From positions 1-64,000 of the forward strand of contig NZ_JAFVMG010000015.1 in assembly GCF_017377745.1 (NCBI RefSeq): a DNA stretch of 64,000 bases, written 5' to 3'. Under the pieces are notes generated by a model. That model was not told where the DNA came from and made no database searches. It saw only the letters and a program-made list of their open reading frames with translations. How positions within the stretch are numbered: position 1 is the first letter of the stretch; every line of letters starts with the position of its first letter. Positions 43,524-52,982 of this stretch are shown here, piece after piece. A program made the translations under genes and the position numbers. Source of the DNA: Acetobacter suratthaniensis (lineage in GTDB: Bacteria > Pseudomonadota > Alphaproteobacteria > Acetobacterales > Acetobacteraceae).

Positions 43524-43572
43524 TCTGTCCCTGATGCGGCGTGGGCCTGGCCCGTGTTTGTGCTTGGCGGGC

Positions 43573-45147
43573 CTAGCCGTTGTTCACGATCAGCCCCGGA
43601 CGAGTGTATGGTCTGGGTTTGGTGTTGCCAAGCTGTGCCGGAAGATTGGCGCTGCGTTCGGCCAGCCTGAAATGGCTGATTGTGCGTGTCAGGGTCTGCG
43701 TTTCGGTGCGCAGGGTATGGGTTGCGGCACTGGATTGTTCAACCATTGCGGCATTCTGCTGCGTGGTCTGGTCTATTTCGGCAACGGATCGGTTGATCTC
43801 GTTCAGGTTTGAAACCTGTTCTTGTGCAAGATTGCTGACGCGGCTTACAAAATCCGCAATATCTTCCACCTGTCGTGACATGTCGGCCAGTGTGTCGCTG
43901 GCATTGCCGACCAGACGGACGCCGTGGTTTACCTGCTGGCCCGCCGAGCTGATCAGCTTACGGATTTCCTTGGCGGACTGGGCCGAGCGCTCGGCCAGCA
44001 CGCGTACTTCGGTTGCGACCACGGCAAAGCCCCGCCCGGCCTCTCCCGCGCGGGCGGCTTCCACCCCGGCATTGAGCGACAGAATGTTGGTCTGGAACGA
44101 TATTTCGTCAATCAGATCGACAATGGAGGACATTTTTTCAGAGGACGCCGCAATGTCGCGCATGGCGGCAATGGCTTCCTGTGTCACGGTGTTGGACTTG
44201 TGGCCCGCATCCCGCGCACTGCTGGCGGCTTTTGAGGCAGCCAGCGTGATCTGGGCGGTCTGTTCCACCCCGGTCGAGACCGTGCGCACAGAGGCTGCGG
44301 CATGGCTCAGATTGGCGGCCTGCCGTTCTGTCCTGCGTGCAAGGTCTTCGGCGGCGATAGCGATTTCATCCACCCCGGTTTCAAGATGGGTGACAGCGCC
44401 GGACACCTGCCCCAGCGCACTGGACAGGGCGTTTGCGGCAGCGTTGAAGTTTTCACGCAGCTCTTCGAATTCCGGCTCGAAACTGTTCTCGAACCGGAAG
44501 CCCAGATCCCCTTTTGAAAGGGCCAGCAGGCCAGCCTTGAGGTTTTCGATCAGAGCTTCCTGACTGCTCTGGCGGGCCTGCACTTCGGCGCGGGCCTTTT
44601 CACGCTCTTTTTCCAGCTCTTCCAGATAGACGGAAATGGCCAGATCAATATCGAGCAGAACCGCCTTGCACAGCCCGGCCAGCCCGGCGCTGAAGGTTTC
44701 GTCCACCCCTTTGCCAAACAGGCCGCGCCGCGGCGCAGCTTTTTCGAGTGCCGAGCGGATCAGCGAATCCAGAATAATGGCGTAGCCACCCAGGTACCAG
44801 CGCGGTTCCAGTCCGATACGGGCATGCACGGTGCCGATAGCGCGCACGCGCTTGTTGTAGTCTTCGCCGAAATCGGCATTGGAAATGTTTTTCCAGTGCG
44901 CGATCTGGGCGGTGCGAGCATGCTGTATATGCTGCTCGGAGGAGAAAAAGCTCCTAGTCTGGGGCGTTTTTCTGGCCTGATCGTAAAATTTGTCCAGAGC
45001 GGTCGGTAGAGCCTGATCAATGACATCGCGCATCGAGCGAATGGCGCGACACTGAGCTTCATCCAGTTGAAAAAAATCGAGCAGCATCTTCGTATCGTTC
45101 AGTGTTTCATAGGAAGGGGTATCGGAAACAGAGGATGAAAAGGACAT
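43573..45147 (-). CDS. Globin-coupled methyl-accepting chemotaxis-type sensor
   Basis: A 524-residue soluble protein. An N-terminal protoglobin (about residues 20-175) carries a likely heme-proximal His108 in TVHARIGLEPRWYLGGY. It is followed by a coiled coil (about 180-205), a HAMP-like segment (KAGLLALSKGDLGFRFENSF) and a full MCP signalling domain with the conserved tip EISFQTNILSLNAGVEAARA (with Gly where Ala/Val is usual) and EAGRGFAVVATEVR. It is HemAT-like and should sense O2 (or other heme ligands) and act through CheA/CheW or another output. The ATG at 45147 is preferred to one at 45171. No che genes are in the window. Confidence 0.93.
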   Translation of the reverse strand: MSFSSSVSDTPSYETLNDTKMLLDFFQLDEAQCRAIRSMRDVIDQALPTALDKFYDQARKTPQTRSFFSSEQHIQHARTAQIAHWKNISNADFGEDYNKRVRAIGTVHARIGLEPRWYLGGYAIILDSLIRSALEKAAPRRGLFGKGVDETFSAGLAGLCKAVLLDIDLAISVYLEELEKEREKARAEVQARQSSQEALIENLKAGLLALSKGDLGFRFENSFEPEFEELRENFNAAANALSSALGQVSGAVTHLETGVDEIAIAAEDLARRTERQAANLSHAAASVRTVSTGVEQTAQITLAASKAASSARDAGHKSNTVTQEAIAAMRDIAASSEKMSSIVDLIDEISFQTNILSLNAGVEAARAGEAGRGFAVVATEVRVLAERSAQSAKEIRKLISSAGQQVNHGVRLVGNASDTLADMSRQVEDIADFVSRVSNLAQEQVSNLNEINRSVAEIDQTTQQNAAMVEQSSAATHTLRTETQTLTRTISHFRLAERSANLPAQLGNTKPRPYTRPGLIVNNG

Positions 45148-45203
45148 TGTTCGCGATCCATGACAGGCCAAGGGTGGGGCAGAGGCGATCCAAGCTTTAA
45201 AAG

Positions 45204-45232
45204 CAACGCACCAGAAGTAAGACCGTGCGTTG
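45204..45232. promoter_or_regulatory. Inverted repeat upstream of the globin-coupled sensor
   Basis: CAACGCAC (45204-45211) and GTGCGTTG (45225-45232) form a perfect eight-base inverted repeat with a 13-base spacer, about 57 bases before the sensor start. It could be an operator or a stem that ends the upstream pentose phosphate operon; no T run follows. Confidence 0.35.
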
Positions 45233-45300
45233 GACGCGGGTTTCCATAGTCATGGTTTGGAAACCTTTTTTATGCCCGCACCATTAAGCGGGGTCACGAA

Positions 45301-46440
45301 TTACGGCTTGTTTTCCTTTTCTTCCCGTGTGTTATCAGCCAAAGGCGATAGGGGGGGATCGCCCGACAGGATACGGGTCATTTCCTCATCTGTCAGGCTG
45401 ACATGAAAGAATGTCTGATAAAATGTCAGTGCAGTCGTGCGGATATTGATATCCGCAAAACGGTGGGGGTGCAGGCGTGCCGCTGCCCAGTAGAGTTGCA
45501 GCAGGTCTTCGCAGCCGTAGCGGTCCCAAGCGAAAATGCCACGCGGATTGCGCCACCACCGTCCGGCCTGCAGGGCGGGCAGAGCTGTCAGGGGTGAGGT
45601 GGCAGGCACGGCCCCGGCTGCGGCATCCACGATAACAATGTCAGGATTCCACGCCAGAATCTGTTCAGCGGAAACAGGGCGGTGATTACCCGAAACCGTA
45701 GCGGCATTTCGCCCGCCCGCTGCCGTAATCCAGGCATCTACCAGCGTATTGCTGCCATCCACCTGAAGGGGTTCCAATCGGGCGATATGCAGCACGCGCG
45801 GCCTGTCCTGTTCGGGCAGGGAGGCAAGCCGGGTGTGCAGCAGGGTCAGGGCGTCTGCCATCTGCTGGCGGTACAGAGCGGCCGTGCGGGCGGCTTGCTC
45901 CGTGCCGAGGGCCTGCGCTGTCATATCGAGCGAACGCAGCAGGTTGTCCTGTGTGGCGTATTCCGCACTCAGCGCAGGCAGGCCCGCGCGGCGCAGTTCC
46001 TCAGCCTTGGCGCGGGAGGAAACGAAGACAAGCGCTATATGGCGGGCCAGCAGGTCTTCCGCGCTGGCGGTATCGGGGCGAATGCCTGTGCGGATAGACA
46101 GCAGGGCCGGGAAGAAATGAAACAGCCAAGGGCTGTCTGCCGGACTTTCAGCGCTGACAGCAAGGCGGCTTCCCCCGCCGAGCATGATGGTGATTTCGTT
46201 ATGGGCGTACCACAGATCGGCAATCGGCCCATTGTCTTGCGGGATACTGACGGCCACCCCCGCCATGTCCGTGACCATGCGTGGGGGCGCGGCCTGCGCA
46301 GGGAGAGGGAGTGCTGGCAGAAGTGCCGCAAAAACACCCGCCAGCATGGCCTGTGCCACGCGCTTTAGGGCTGGGCGGGGGTGGCGCTGGCAGGCCGCAG
46401 GCCTGAAGGGGTTCGACGGGGTTTGCACAGGACAGGCCAT
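45301..46440 (-). CDS. Iron-complex/cobalamin-type ABC substrate-binding protein
   Basis: A 379-residue periplasmic binding protein of the FecB/FhuD/BtuF class. A signal peptide probably ends near residue 50 (LPAQA). Conserved parts are the two lobes with a long linking helix (about residues 175-205), SAEQILAWNPDIVIVDAA and the GSNTLVDAWITAAGG stretch. Ligands may be iron chelates, heme or corrinoids. It is the last gene of the leftward pentose phosphate operon, only three bases after the small gene; no permease or ATPase is nearby, so it is an orphan binding protein in this window. Confidence 0.85.
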   Translation of the reverse strand: MACPVQTPSNPFRPAACQRHPRPALKRVAQAMLAGVFAALLPALPLPAQAAPPRMVTDMAGVAVSIPQDNGPIADLWYAHNEITIMLGGGSRLAVSAESPADSPWLFHFFPALLSIRTGIRPDTASAEDLLARHIALVFVSSRAKAEELRRAGLPALSAEYATQDNLLRSLDMTAQALGTEQAARTAALYRQQMADALTLLHTRLASLPEQDRPRVLHIARLEPLQVDGSNTLVDAWITAAGGRNAATVSGNHRPVSAEQILAWNPDIVIVDAAAGAVPATSPLTALPALQAGRWWRNPRGIFAWDRYGCEDLLQLYWAAARLHPHRFADINIRTTALTFYQTFFHVSLTDEEMTRILSGDPPLSPLADNTREEKENKP

Positions 46441-46443
46441 CCC

Positions 46444-46671
46444 TCAGGCCAGTACGGTGCGGTTGCGCCGCCAGCTATCTTCCAGCGCATCGGCCGGATC
46501 GGCGGCGGGGTCGCTCCATTGGCCATCCTGCCCCGGAGGGTGCGCTAAAGCGCGCCATGTTGCCTCGCCCGCCTGACGCTCTATCCTGATCTGCCATGCA
46601 GGGGGGATGCGTTCTAACAGGCGCTCAAGTTTCTGGCCGGGTGTCAGCGGTCTGGCGTAGTTATGTCCCAT
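46444..46671 (-). CDS. Small conserved-looking hypothetical protein
   Basis: A 75-residue hydrophilic protein with no signal peptide or membrane helix; it is rich in Trp and Arg near the middle (WQIRIERQAGEATWRAL). An excellent GGGGAGAAAG ribosome site precedes the ATG. It is packed 24 bases after gntK and 3 bases before the binding protein gene, so it belongs to the operon. I do not recognise a domain. Confidence 0.65.
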   Translation of the reverse strand: MGHNYARPLTPGQKLERLLERIPPAWQIRIERQAGEATWRALAHPPGQDGQWSDPAADPADALEDSWRRNRTVLA

Positions 46672-46695
46672 CGTCTTTCTCCCCGGCTTTGGCCT

Positions 46696-47277
46696 TTAAG
46701 TCTGGTCGGCCCGTTTTAGGGCGTTCAGGGCCAAGGCTATGGTCTCTGCCGGTTGTGCCAGACTCTGGAGGGTCACGCCACTTTCCTCCGGGGTCAGGGG
46801 TTCCAGCGTGGCAAGCTGGCTGGGCAGCAGGCTGGCGGGCATGAAATGGCCGGGCCGTTTTTCCAGCCGTTGGGTCAGGCTGGCCGGGTCGGCATTGAGG
46901 GCCAGAAAAAACGGATTTAGATGATCCGCCCGCAACCTGTCGCGGTGGGCCAGACGCAGGGCGGAGCATGCCAGAATGGCGCCGTGCCCATGGCGGGCCT
47001 GTTCAGCCAGCCATGCATGGCAGCGGGTCAGCCAGTCCACACGCTGGGTATCGTCCAGAGGGGTGCCTGCCGCCATAAGGGCGCGGCTTTCGGGGCTGTG
47101 CAGGGCATCCGCATCCTGCCACGGCCAGCCCAGTTCGTTGTGCAGGCCCTCGGCAACCGTGCTTTTGCCAGCCCCCGCCACCCCCATGACCACCACCAGC
47201 CGGGGCGTAATGCCCTGCGCAGCCGGTTGGGTGGGTAGGGGGTGGTCAGGCGGTAGGGTGGAGGCATTTTGCGGCAC
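46696..47277 (-). CDS. gntK: Gluconokinase
   Basis: A 193-residue kinase that phosphorylates gluconate to 6-phosphogluconate with ATP. The P-loop is GVAGAGKS (residues 32-39) after a 25-residue extension, followed by WQDADALHSPESRALMAAGTPLDD, the gluconokinase motif (split here in two), and CSALRLAHRDRLR. The GTG start has an AAGGGG site eight bases upstream; the P-loop strand requires a start well before the internal ATG at 47187. It is in the pentose phosphate operon, which makes physiological sense because 6-phosphogluconate is the Gnd substrate. Confidence 0.92.
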   Translation of the reverse strand: MPQNASTLPPDHPLPTQPAAQGITPRLVVVMGVAGAGKSTVAEGLHNELGWPWQDADALHSPESRALMAAGTPLDDTQRVDWLTRCHAWLAEQARHGHGAILACSALRLAHRDRLRADHLNPFFLALNADPASLTQRLEKRPGHFMPASLLPSQLATLEPLTPEESGVTLQSLAQPAETIALALNALKRADQT

Positions 47278-47313
47278 AGGCTTGGCCCCTTGTCTTGGTT
47301 TACTGTGGGCGGA

Positions 47314-48027
47314 TCAGCTCTTTTGCGGTTCGAGCACGCGCAGGCCATCGGGGCCTGCTGTAATGGTCTGGCTTGCCATATGCAGGAACAGCCCGTGTTC
47401 CACCACGCCCACCGTTTCGGCCAGAGCCGTGCTGAGGGCATCGGGGTTCATGATAGGGCCGAACACGCAGTCCAGAATCAGATTTTTTTCATCGGTCAGG
47501 AAAAAGCTGCCATCGCGCTGGCGGCGGGGGGTTACCTGTGCGCCCAGAGCGCCGAGTTTGCGGGCCACGTTTTCCCAGCCGAAAGGAATGACTTCCACGG
47601 GCAGCGGGCAGTGTGCGCCCAGATGATCGACATATTTGGAAGCATCAGCCACGATCACAAAACGCGCGGCGGCGGAGGCCACGATTTTTTCCCATAGCAG
47701 CGCGCCACCCAGACCCTTGATCAGGTTGAGGCTGCGGGGTTCGATTTCATCCGCGCCATCAATGGCGATATCGAGTGCGGGTGTTTGTGCAAAGGTGCTG
47801 AGCGGAATACCGACCTCACGCGCCTGCTTTTCCGTCACGATAGAAGTGGGGATAGCGCGAATGCGCAGGCCTTCCTCGCGCACGCGGCGGCCCAGTTCAG
47901 CCACCACAAACCGGGCGGTAGAGCCTGTTCCCAGCCCTACAGCCATGCCGTCCTCTACCAGGGCAGCAGCGGCGATGGCGGCCTGTTCCTTGAAGGCAGC
48001 TGCGGGATCGGGCGGTGTGGCGGTCAT
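47314..48027 (-). CDS. rpiA: Ribose-5-phosphate isomerase A
   Basis: A 237-residue enzyme that interconverts ribose 5-phosphate and ribulose 5-phosphate. GLGTGSTARFVV (about residues 31-42) and the active-site DIAIDGADEIEP (about 85-96) and GALLWEKIVA (about 107-116) are intact. It is in the operon between pgl and gntK, completing the non-oxidative step. Confidence 0.95.
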   Translation of the reverse strand: MTATPPDPAAAFKEQAAIAAAALVEDGMAVGLGTGSTARFVVAELGRRVREEGLRIRAIPTSIVTEKQAREVGIPLSTFAQTPALDIAIDGADEIEPRSLNLIKGLGGALLWEKIVASAAARFVIVADASKYVDHLGAHCPLPVEVIPFGWENVARKLGALGAQVTPRRQRDGSFFLTDEKNLILDCVFGPIMNPDALSTALAETVGVVEHGLFLHMASQTITAGPDGLRVLEPQKS

Positions 48028-48155
48028 GCGGGGTGTCCTGAATACGGTTCTGCCAAGGATATGAAGAATCGTTCATCTTTTGGCAAGAAGAAGAGCCTTG
48101 CTGGCAACGCCCGCACGATACCCCCACGCACGGTGCGATGCCAAAGGGTTTTGGA

Positions 48156-48932
48156 TCAGGCTGGCGGAGGGGCGACCGCCTGATCGAGATACCATGTCAG
48201 GTCACGCAGGGCTGTTACATGGGTGGAAGGCAGGCTGGTATCCTGTGCCAGAATACGCCCCAGCACGGCCTGCTTGCTGGCCCCGGCGACCAGAAAAATA
48301 ACATGGCGGCTGGCCGCAATGGCCGGGTAGGTCAGGGTCAGGCGGGTATGGGGGGCTGTAGCGGGCGTGCAATGCGCTACCCAGTCTGTGGTGTTGTCCA
48401 GTACCGACAGCCCCGGAAACAGCGAGGCGGTGTGCCCGTCGGTGCCAATGCCCATCAGGCAGACATCAAGCAGCGGCGGGGTTGTGGCCTTATCGGTTGT
48501 GGCCAGTTCTGTCAGGCCCGTGGCGTGGCGCAGCGTGGTTTCGTAAGTGCGTGCGGCATCGGCCGGGGCGCCGCTGTCAGGCATGAGAAAGATGTTGGCC
48601 GGTGGCACAGGCACCTTATCGAACAGCAGGCGCTGGAGCATGCCGCCATTGCTGTCCGCATGGCTGTGCGGGACAAAGCGGTCATCCACCATGAAAAACT
48701 GCGTACGCGCCCATGGAAAGCGGCTGGCATAGTCCGGGCTGGCCATGAGCGTGTACAGGGCTTGCGGGGTGCCGCCCCCGCTGAGGGCGATGCGGAAAAA
48801 GCGTTCAGCCCCCCCTTCAGCCAGCGTGCTGTCGGCCAGTGCCAGCAGATGCTCGGCCAGCGCCTGCACCAGCGTGTCTTTATCGGGAAAAACCTGCAAT
48901 GCGCCGGTAGCGGCGTTCGGGGGGGCAGACAT
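48156..48932 (-). CDS. pgl: 6-phosphogluconolactonase
   Basis: A 258-residue lactonase of the SOL/DevB type that hydrolyses 6-phosphogluconolactone. RIALSGGGTPQALY (about residues 46-59), QFFMVDDRFVPHSHADSN (about 77-94) and LMGIGTDGHTASLFPG (about 162-177) are the family signatures. gnd lies five bases upstream on the same strand. Confidence 0.93.
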   Translation of the reverse strand: MSAPPNAATGALQVFPDKDTLVQALAEHLLALADSTLAEGGAERFFRIALSGGGTPQALYTLMASPDYASRFPWARTQFFMVDDRFVPHSHADSNGGMLQRLLFDKVPVPPANIFLMPDSGAPADAARTYETTLRHATGLTELATTDKATTPPLLDVCLMGIGTDGHTASLFPGLSVLDNTTDWVAHCTPATAPHTRLTLTYPAIAASRHVIFLVAGASKQAVLGRILAQDTSLPSTHVTALRDLTWYLDQAVAPPPA

Positions 48933-48937
48933 GGTGT

Positions 48938-49951
48938 TCAGTCCTTGCTTTCTACATGCCCGCCAAAGCCGAAGCGCATGGCCGACAGGACTTTTTCAGC
49001 AAAGGTGTTGCCGCTGCGTGAGCGAAAGCGCGTGAACAGGGCGGCGGTCATGACCGGCACCGGCACGGCTTCTTCAATCGCGGCTTCGATTGTCCAGCGG
49101 CCTTCACCGGAATCCGATACTTCACCGCTGAATTCAGACAGGTCTCCCGTGCGGGCGAGGGCTTCAGCCGTCAGGTCGAGCAGCCATGAGGAGACAACGC
49201 TGCCGCGCCGCCAGACTTCGGCAATGTCGGCCATGTTAAGCGAAAAGCGCTCACCCTCGGCCACCAGCGGCGAATCCTTGCGGTGCATGACATCAAAGCC
49301 TTCGGCAAAGGCCTGCATCATGCCGTATTCGATGCCGTTATGAACCATTTTGACAAAATGGCCCGAACCCGCAGGCCCGCAATACAGGTAGCCCTGCTCG
49401 GCGCGGGGGTCGAGGCCATCGCGCTCACGCCCGCGCGTGGGCGGAATGTCACCCTTGCCGGGGGCGAGGGCGGACAGGATGGGGTCGATGTAATCAGCAG
49501 CCTGTCTGTCGCCGCCGTACATCATGCAGTAGCCGCGCTCTAGCCCCCACACCCCGCCGGATGTGCCGATATCGAGATAGTCGATCCCTTTTTCCGCCAG
49601 CACGCGCGCACGGCGGATGTCATCCTTGTAGTAGGTGTTGCCCCCATCAATGATGATGTCGCCCCGGCCCATCAGCCCGGCCAGTGACTGAACGGTTTCT
49701 TCCGTAATGTCGCCTGCGGGCAGCATCGACCACACCACGCGGCGGGTGGTGTCCGGGCTGCCAGCGCCCAGCAGCGTCACCAGTTCCGCAAGGCTTGTGG
49801 CCGGGGTGGCGCGCCCGGCTTCTGCGCGGGCCACGGTTTTTTCCACCGCTGCCGTATCCCGGTCATGCACCACAACTTCATGCCCATGACGTGTCAGGCG
49901 GACGGCAATATTGCCCCCCATCCGGCCCAGTCCGACGATGCCGATCCGCAT
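48938..49951 (-). CDS. gnd: 6-phosphogluconate dehydrogenase, decarboxylating (short GntZ-type)
   Basis: A 337-residue enzyme, shorter than the E. coli form (about 468), as in the NAD-preferring group. [16 protein letters not shown] (about 4-19) binds the cofactor; [10 protein letters not shown] (about 97-106) and [20 protein letters not shown] (about 192-211) are the substrate signatures with the catalytic lysine. It oxidises and decarboxylates 6-phosphogluconate to ribulose 5-phosphate. It lies between tal-pgi and pgl. Confidence 0.94.
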   Translation of the reverse strand: MRIGIVGLGRMGGNIAVRLTRHGHEVVVHDRDTAAVEKTVARAEAGRATPATSLAELVTLLGAGSPDTTRRVVWSMLPAGDITEETVQSLAGLMGRGDIIIDGGNTYYKDDIRRARVLAEKGIDYLDIGTSGGVWGLERGYCMMYGGDRQAADYIDPILSALAPGKGDIPPTRGRERDGLDPRAEQGYLYCGPAGSGHFVKMVHNGIEYGMMQAFAEGFDVMHRKDSPLVAEGERFSLNMADIAEVWRRGSVVSSWLLDLTAEALARTGDLSEFSGEVSDSGEGRWTIEAAIEEAVPVPVMTAALFTRFRSRSGNTFAEKVLSAMRFGFGGHVESKD

Positions 49952-49956
49952 TTCTG

Positions 49957-52839
49957 TTACTCCGCTGCTATTGCTTGCAGGGCGTCATGCAGTGCGGTGG
50001 CCAGCGCTGCAAGCCCTTCGTGCAGATCGCCGTGGATATGAACCCGCAAGGCGCGCCGTTTACGTTCGGCCAGAACATCGAAATCGCCACGGGCCTGTGC
50101 GGCTTTGACAATGCCAAACGTGTAGCCTGTGCCGGGCACGGGCAGGTCATGCGCGTCATCCGCCGTAATCTGGAGGAACACCCCCGTATCCGGCCCGCCC
50201 TTGTAGGCTTGCCCGGTGGAATGCAGGAAGCGCGGCCCGAACTGCGCGGTGGTGGCGACATTGCAGACATCGCGCACATGCAGGCGGTTATGTTGCATCC
50301 ATTCCATGGTGCGGCGATCCCGCACGATAAACGCCAGCAGGGCGGCGTAGTCCCCAGCGCGCAGGCGCGAGAAATGCGTGTGCAGCACAGTGGCGGCGCT
50401 GTCCGGCGTGGTGGCGGTCAGGGCTTGCGTGTTGGCCGGGTCCGCAAGGAAAGACAGCGCACCAAAGCGGGCAAACGGTGTTTCGGGCGGGAGCGCTCCG
50501 GTTTTTTCGAAGGCTTCCGTCAGCTTGCGGGTTTCGATCTTGTTGGATTCGACATCCGGCTGATCGAACGGGTCTATGCCAAGGAATGCCCCCGCGACAG
50601 CGGTAGCGATTTCCCAGCGGAAGAACTCCTGCGCGATCTGGCGGCGCTCATGCAGCGTAATGGTGACGACAGGTTGCCCGGCCTCCACCAGTGCGGCTAC
50701 CGTTTCGTCCTGTTCATGGCGGTGCGAGGGGGCGAGGCGCAGGTAAAGGAACAGCCTGTCCTTGCCGTAGTGCTTCAGCCCGCCGGGGGTTTCGTTATCC
50801 AGTGGGATAATGCCGCGCCCCTGCTTGCCGGTGGATTCGGCCACGAGCTGTTCCAGCCATGCGCCAAAATCCGCGATTTCAGGGGTGGCGATCACCGTCA
50901 GCTTGTCGCGCCCGAACTCGCGTGCGGCCACACCCAGCAGCGTGCCCAGACGCACGCCGGGATTGACGGCGGGCGGGCTTGAGGCATCGCACAGATGCGC
51001 GCCCCGCTGCGCGTCCTGCAAGAACAGGCGCAGCGCCACACCAATGGCGGCGGCAGGCACCAGCCCGAAATTGGACAGGATGGAGTAGCGTCCGCCGATC
51101 TGCGGGTCGCCGGGGAAGATTTTCCAGAAGCCTTCGGCCTGCGCCAGTGTCTCCAGCTTGGAGCCGGGGTCGGTAATGGCCACAAACTGTGTGCCTGCTG
51201 CCTCGCCCAGCGCCTTGCGGGCCAGATCAAGGAAATAGGCCAGCATGATATTGGGCTCAAGCGTGGTGCCGGACTTGGACGCCACGATAAACAGCGTATG
51301 TGCCGGGTCGATCTGGCTGGTAAAATGCGCGACCTGCTGCGGATCGGTGCTGTCGAGCACAAGCAGATGGCCAAAGCTTTCATGCTTGCCAAAGGTCATG
51401 CCCAGCACTTCCGGGCCAAGGCTGGAGCCGCCCATGCCCATCAGCAGCACGTGCTTGAATCCACGCGCCTTGACTTCGTTCTGGAAGGTTTCAAGCGCGG
51501 CAAGGTTTTTAAGCCCGGCATCAACCGCGCCCAGCCAGTTGAGCCATTGGCCTTCCGGCCCATTGGTCCACACGCTGGCGTCATGCGCCCACAGGCGGCG
51601 GATGGCCCCGCTGCGCCGCCATTCTTCCAGCCCTTTGGCTACCGCACTTTCCAGTTCTGCGGGCAGGGCGGTTTTCATGTCGGTCAGGCTGTTGCCCATC
51701 AGGGCTACCTGTTTGGCCGCCACGGAGCCGAGCAGCGCGTCAAACGCATCCTCGAAGGCGCTTACGCCTTCATCGAGCAGGGTGGCGGTTACGCCGTCCA
51801 GATCAAGGCCCAGCGTCTCGGCCTGTTCCATGACATGGCGGGCATGATCCACGCCTACGGTCAGGGTTTCACGCGGGGTGCCGTGGTCGCGGAAGGCGTC
51901 CATCGTGGCGGGGGGCAGGGTGTTGACCGTGTGCGGGCCGATCAGCGTTTCTACGTACAGCACATCGCTATAGGCGGGGTCTTTGGTGCCGGTGGAAGCC
52001 CAGAGCAGGCGCTGCGTCTGCGCTCCGGCGGCTTCCAGTGTTTTCCAGCGCGGGGTCTGCATGATTTCTTGCCAGTAGGCATAAGCCATCTTGGCATTGG
52101 CAATGGCAACCTGCCCGCGCAGGGCCAGCAGGGCTTGGGCATCTTTGTCGCCTGCTTTCACGCGGCGGTCGATGGCGCTGTCCAGCTTGGCGTCAATACG
52201 GCTGACAAAGAACGAGGCCACCGAGGCCACGCGCGACAGGTCGCCCCCGCGTGCGTGCAGCTCTTCCAGCCCGCTCAGCCAGGCTTCCACGACATCGCGA
52301 TAGGCGCTGAGCGAGAAAATGAGCGTGACATTGACATTGATCCCCGCCGCGATGCTGCGCCGGATGGCGGGTACGCTCTGCGGGGTGGCGGGAATTTTCA
52401 CCATCAGGTTGGCTTTGTCCACCGCAGCCCACAGGCGGGCGGCTTCCTCGGCGGTTGCCTCCTCATCGCGCGCGAGATAGGGCGAAACCTCAAGGCTGAC
52501 AAAGCCATCGCGCCCGGCGCTGGCGGTGTAAACCGGTGCCAGCACATGGGCGGCAGCCTGAATGTCGCGGATGGCAAGCTGTTCGTACAGCGCGCCGGGT
52601 GTGGGGGTGGCGTGGGCCAGCACATCGCGCATCTGCGCGTCGTATTCCGTGCCTTCGCCCATGGCTTTCTGGAAAATGGCGGGGTTTGAGGTCACGCCCC
52701 GGATGTCGCCTGCCTGCACCAGACGTTCGAGCGAGCCGTCCTGCACAAAGCCGCGTCGGATGAAGTCCAGCCAGGGAGATTGCTGGAATGTCGCCAGACC
52801 CTGCAACGGGTTGGCACCGGAAATGGCGGAGGCTGTCAT
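49957..52839 (-). CDS. Bifunctional transaldolase / glucose-6-phosphate isomerase
   Basis: A 960-residue fusion. Residues about 15-370 are transaldolase, with the Schiff-base lysine in NLMVKIPAT (about 145-153) and [13 protein letters not shown]. Residues about 385-950 are a phosphoglucose isomerase with [13 protein letters not shown] (about 482-494), [12 protein letters not shown] and a conserved glutamate/lysine region in the second half. The fusion is well known in acetic acid bacteria and links the non-oxidative pentose branch to fructose 6-phosphate. Adjacent tkt and gnd complete the route. Both active sites look intact. Confidence 0.95.
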   Translation of the reverse strand: MTASAISGANPLQGLATFQQSPWLDFIRRGFVQDGSLERLVQAGDIRGVTSNPAIFQKAMGEGTEYDAQMRDVLAHATPTPGALYEQLAIRDIQAAAHVLAPVYTASAGRDGFVSLEVSPYLARDEEATAEEAARLWAAVDKANLMVKIPATPQSVPAIRRSIAAGINVNVTLIFSLSAYRDVVEAWLSGLEELHARGGDLSRVASVASFFVSRIDAKLDSAIDRRVKAGDKDAQALLALRGQVAIANAKMAYAYWQEIMQTPRWKTLEAAGAQTQRLLWASTGTKDPAYSDVLYVETLIGPHTVNTLPPATMDAFRDHGTPRETLTVGVDHARHVMEQAETLGLDLDGVTATLLDEGVSAFEDAFDALLGSVAAKQVALMGNSLTDMKTALPAELESAVAKGLEEWRRSGAIRRLWAHDASVWTNGPEGQWLNWLGAVDAGLKNLAALETFQNEVKARGFKHVLLMGMGGSSLGPEVLGMTFGKHESFGHLLVLDSTDPQQVAHFTSQIDPAHTLFIVASKSGTTLEPNIMLAYFLDLARKALGEAAGTQFVAITDPGSKLETLAQAEGFWKIFPGDPQIGGRYSILSNFGLVPAAAIGVALRLFLQDAQRGAHLCDASSPPAVNPGVRLGTLLGVAAREFGRDKLTVIATPEIADFGAWLEQLVAESTGKQGRGIIPLDNETPGGLKHYGKDRLFLYLRLAPSHRHEQDETVAALVEAGQPVVTITLHERRQIAQEFFRWEIATAVAGAFLGIDPFDQPDVESNKIETRKLTEAFEKTGALPPETPFARFGALSFLADPANTQALTATTPDSAATVLHTHFSRLRAGDYAALLAFIVRDRRTMEWMQHNRLHVRDVCNVATTAQFGPRFLHSTGQAYKGGPDTGVFLQITADDAHDLPVPGTGYTFGIVKAAQARGDFDVLAERKRRALRVHIHGDLHEGLAALATALHDALQAIAAE

Positions 52840-52982
52840 GCACCTGTCCTTAGCTTGTCATCCGCTCCCGTACCCCGGCTGGCCTGTGGCTGCACGGCTT
52901 GGCCGGGGTGGGCGTGGTCTTTTGTCCTGTGGCCATCTGGCCTGGCCGTAGCCACCGTGTGGGTGGCCCGTGCCGGGATGAT

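Noticed and set aside
50995..52689. Open frame of 564 codons on the plus strand inside tal-pgi
   Set aside because: Antisense shadow of the certain bifunctional enzyme; composition is low-complexity with no recognisable motif.
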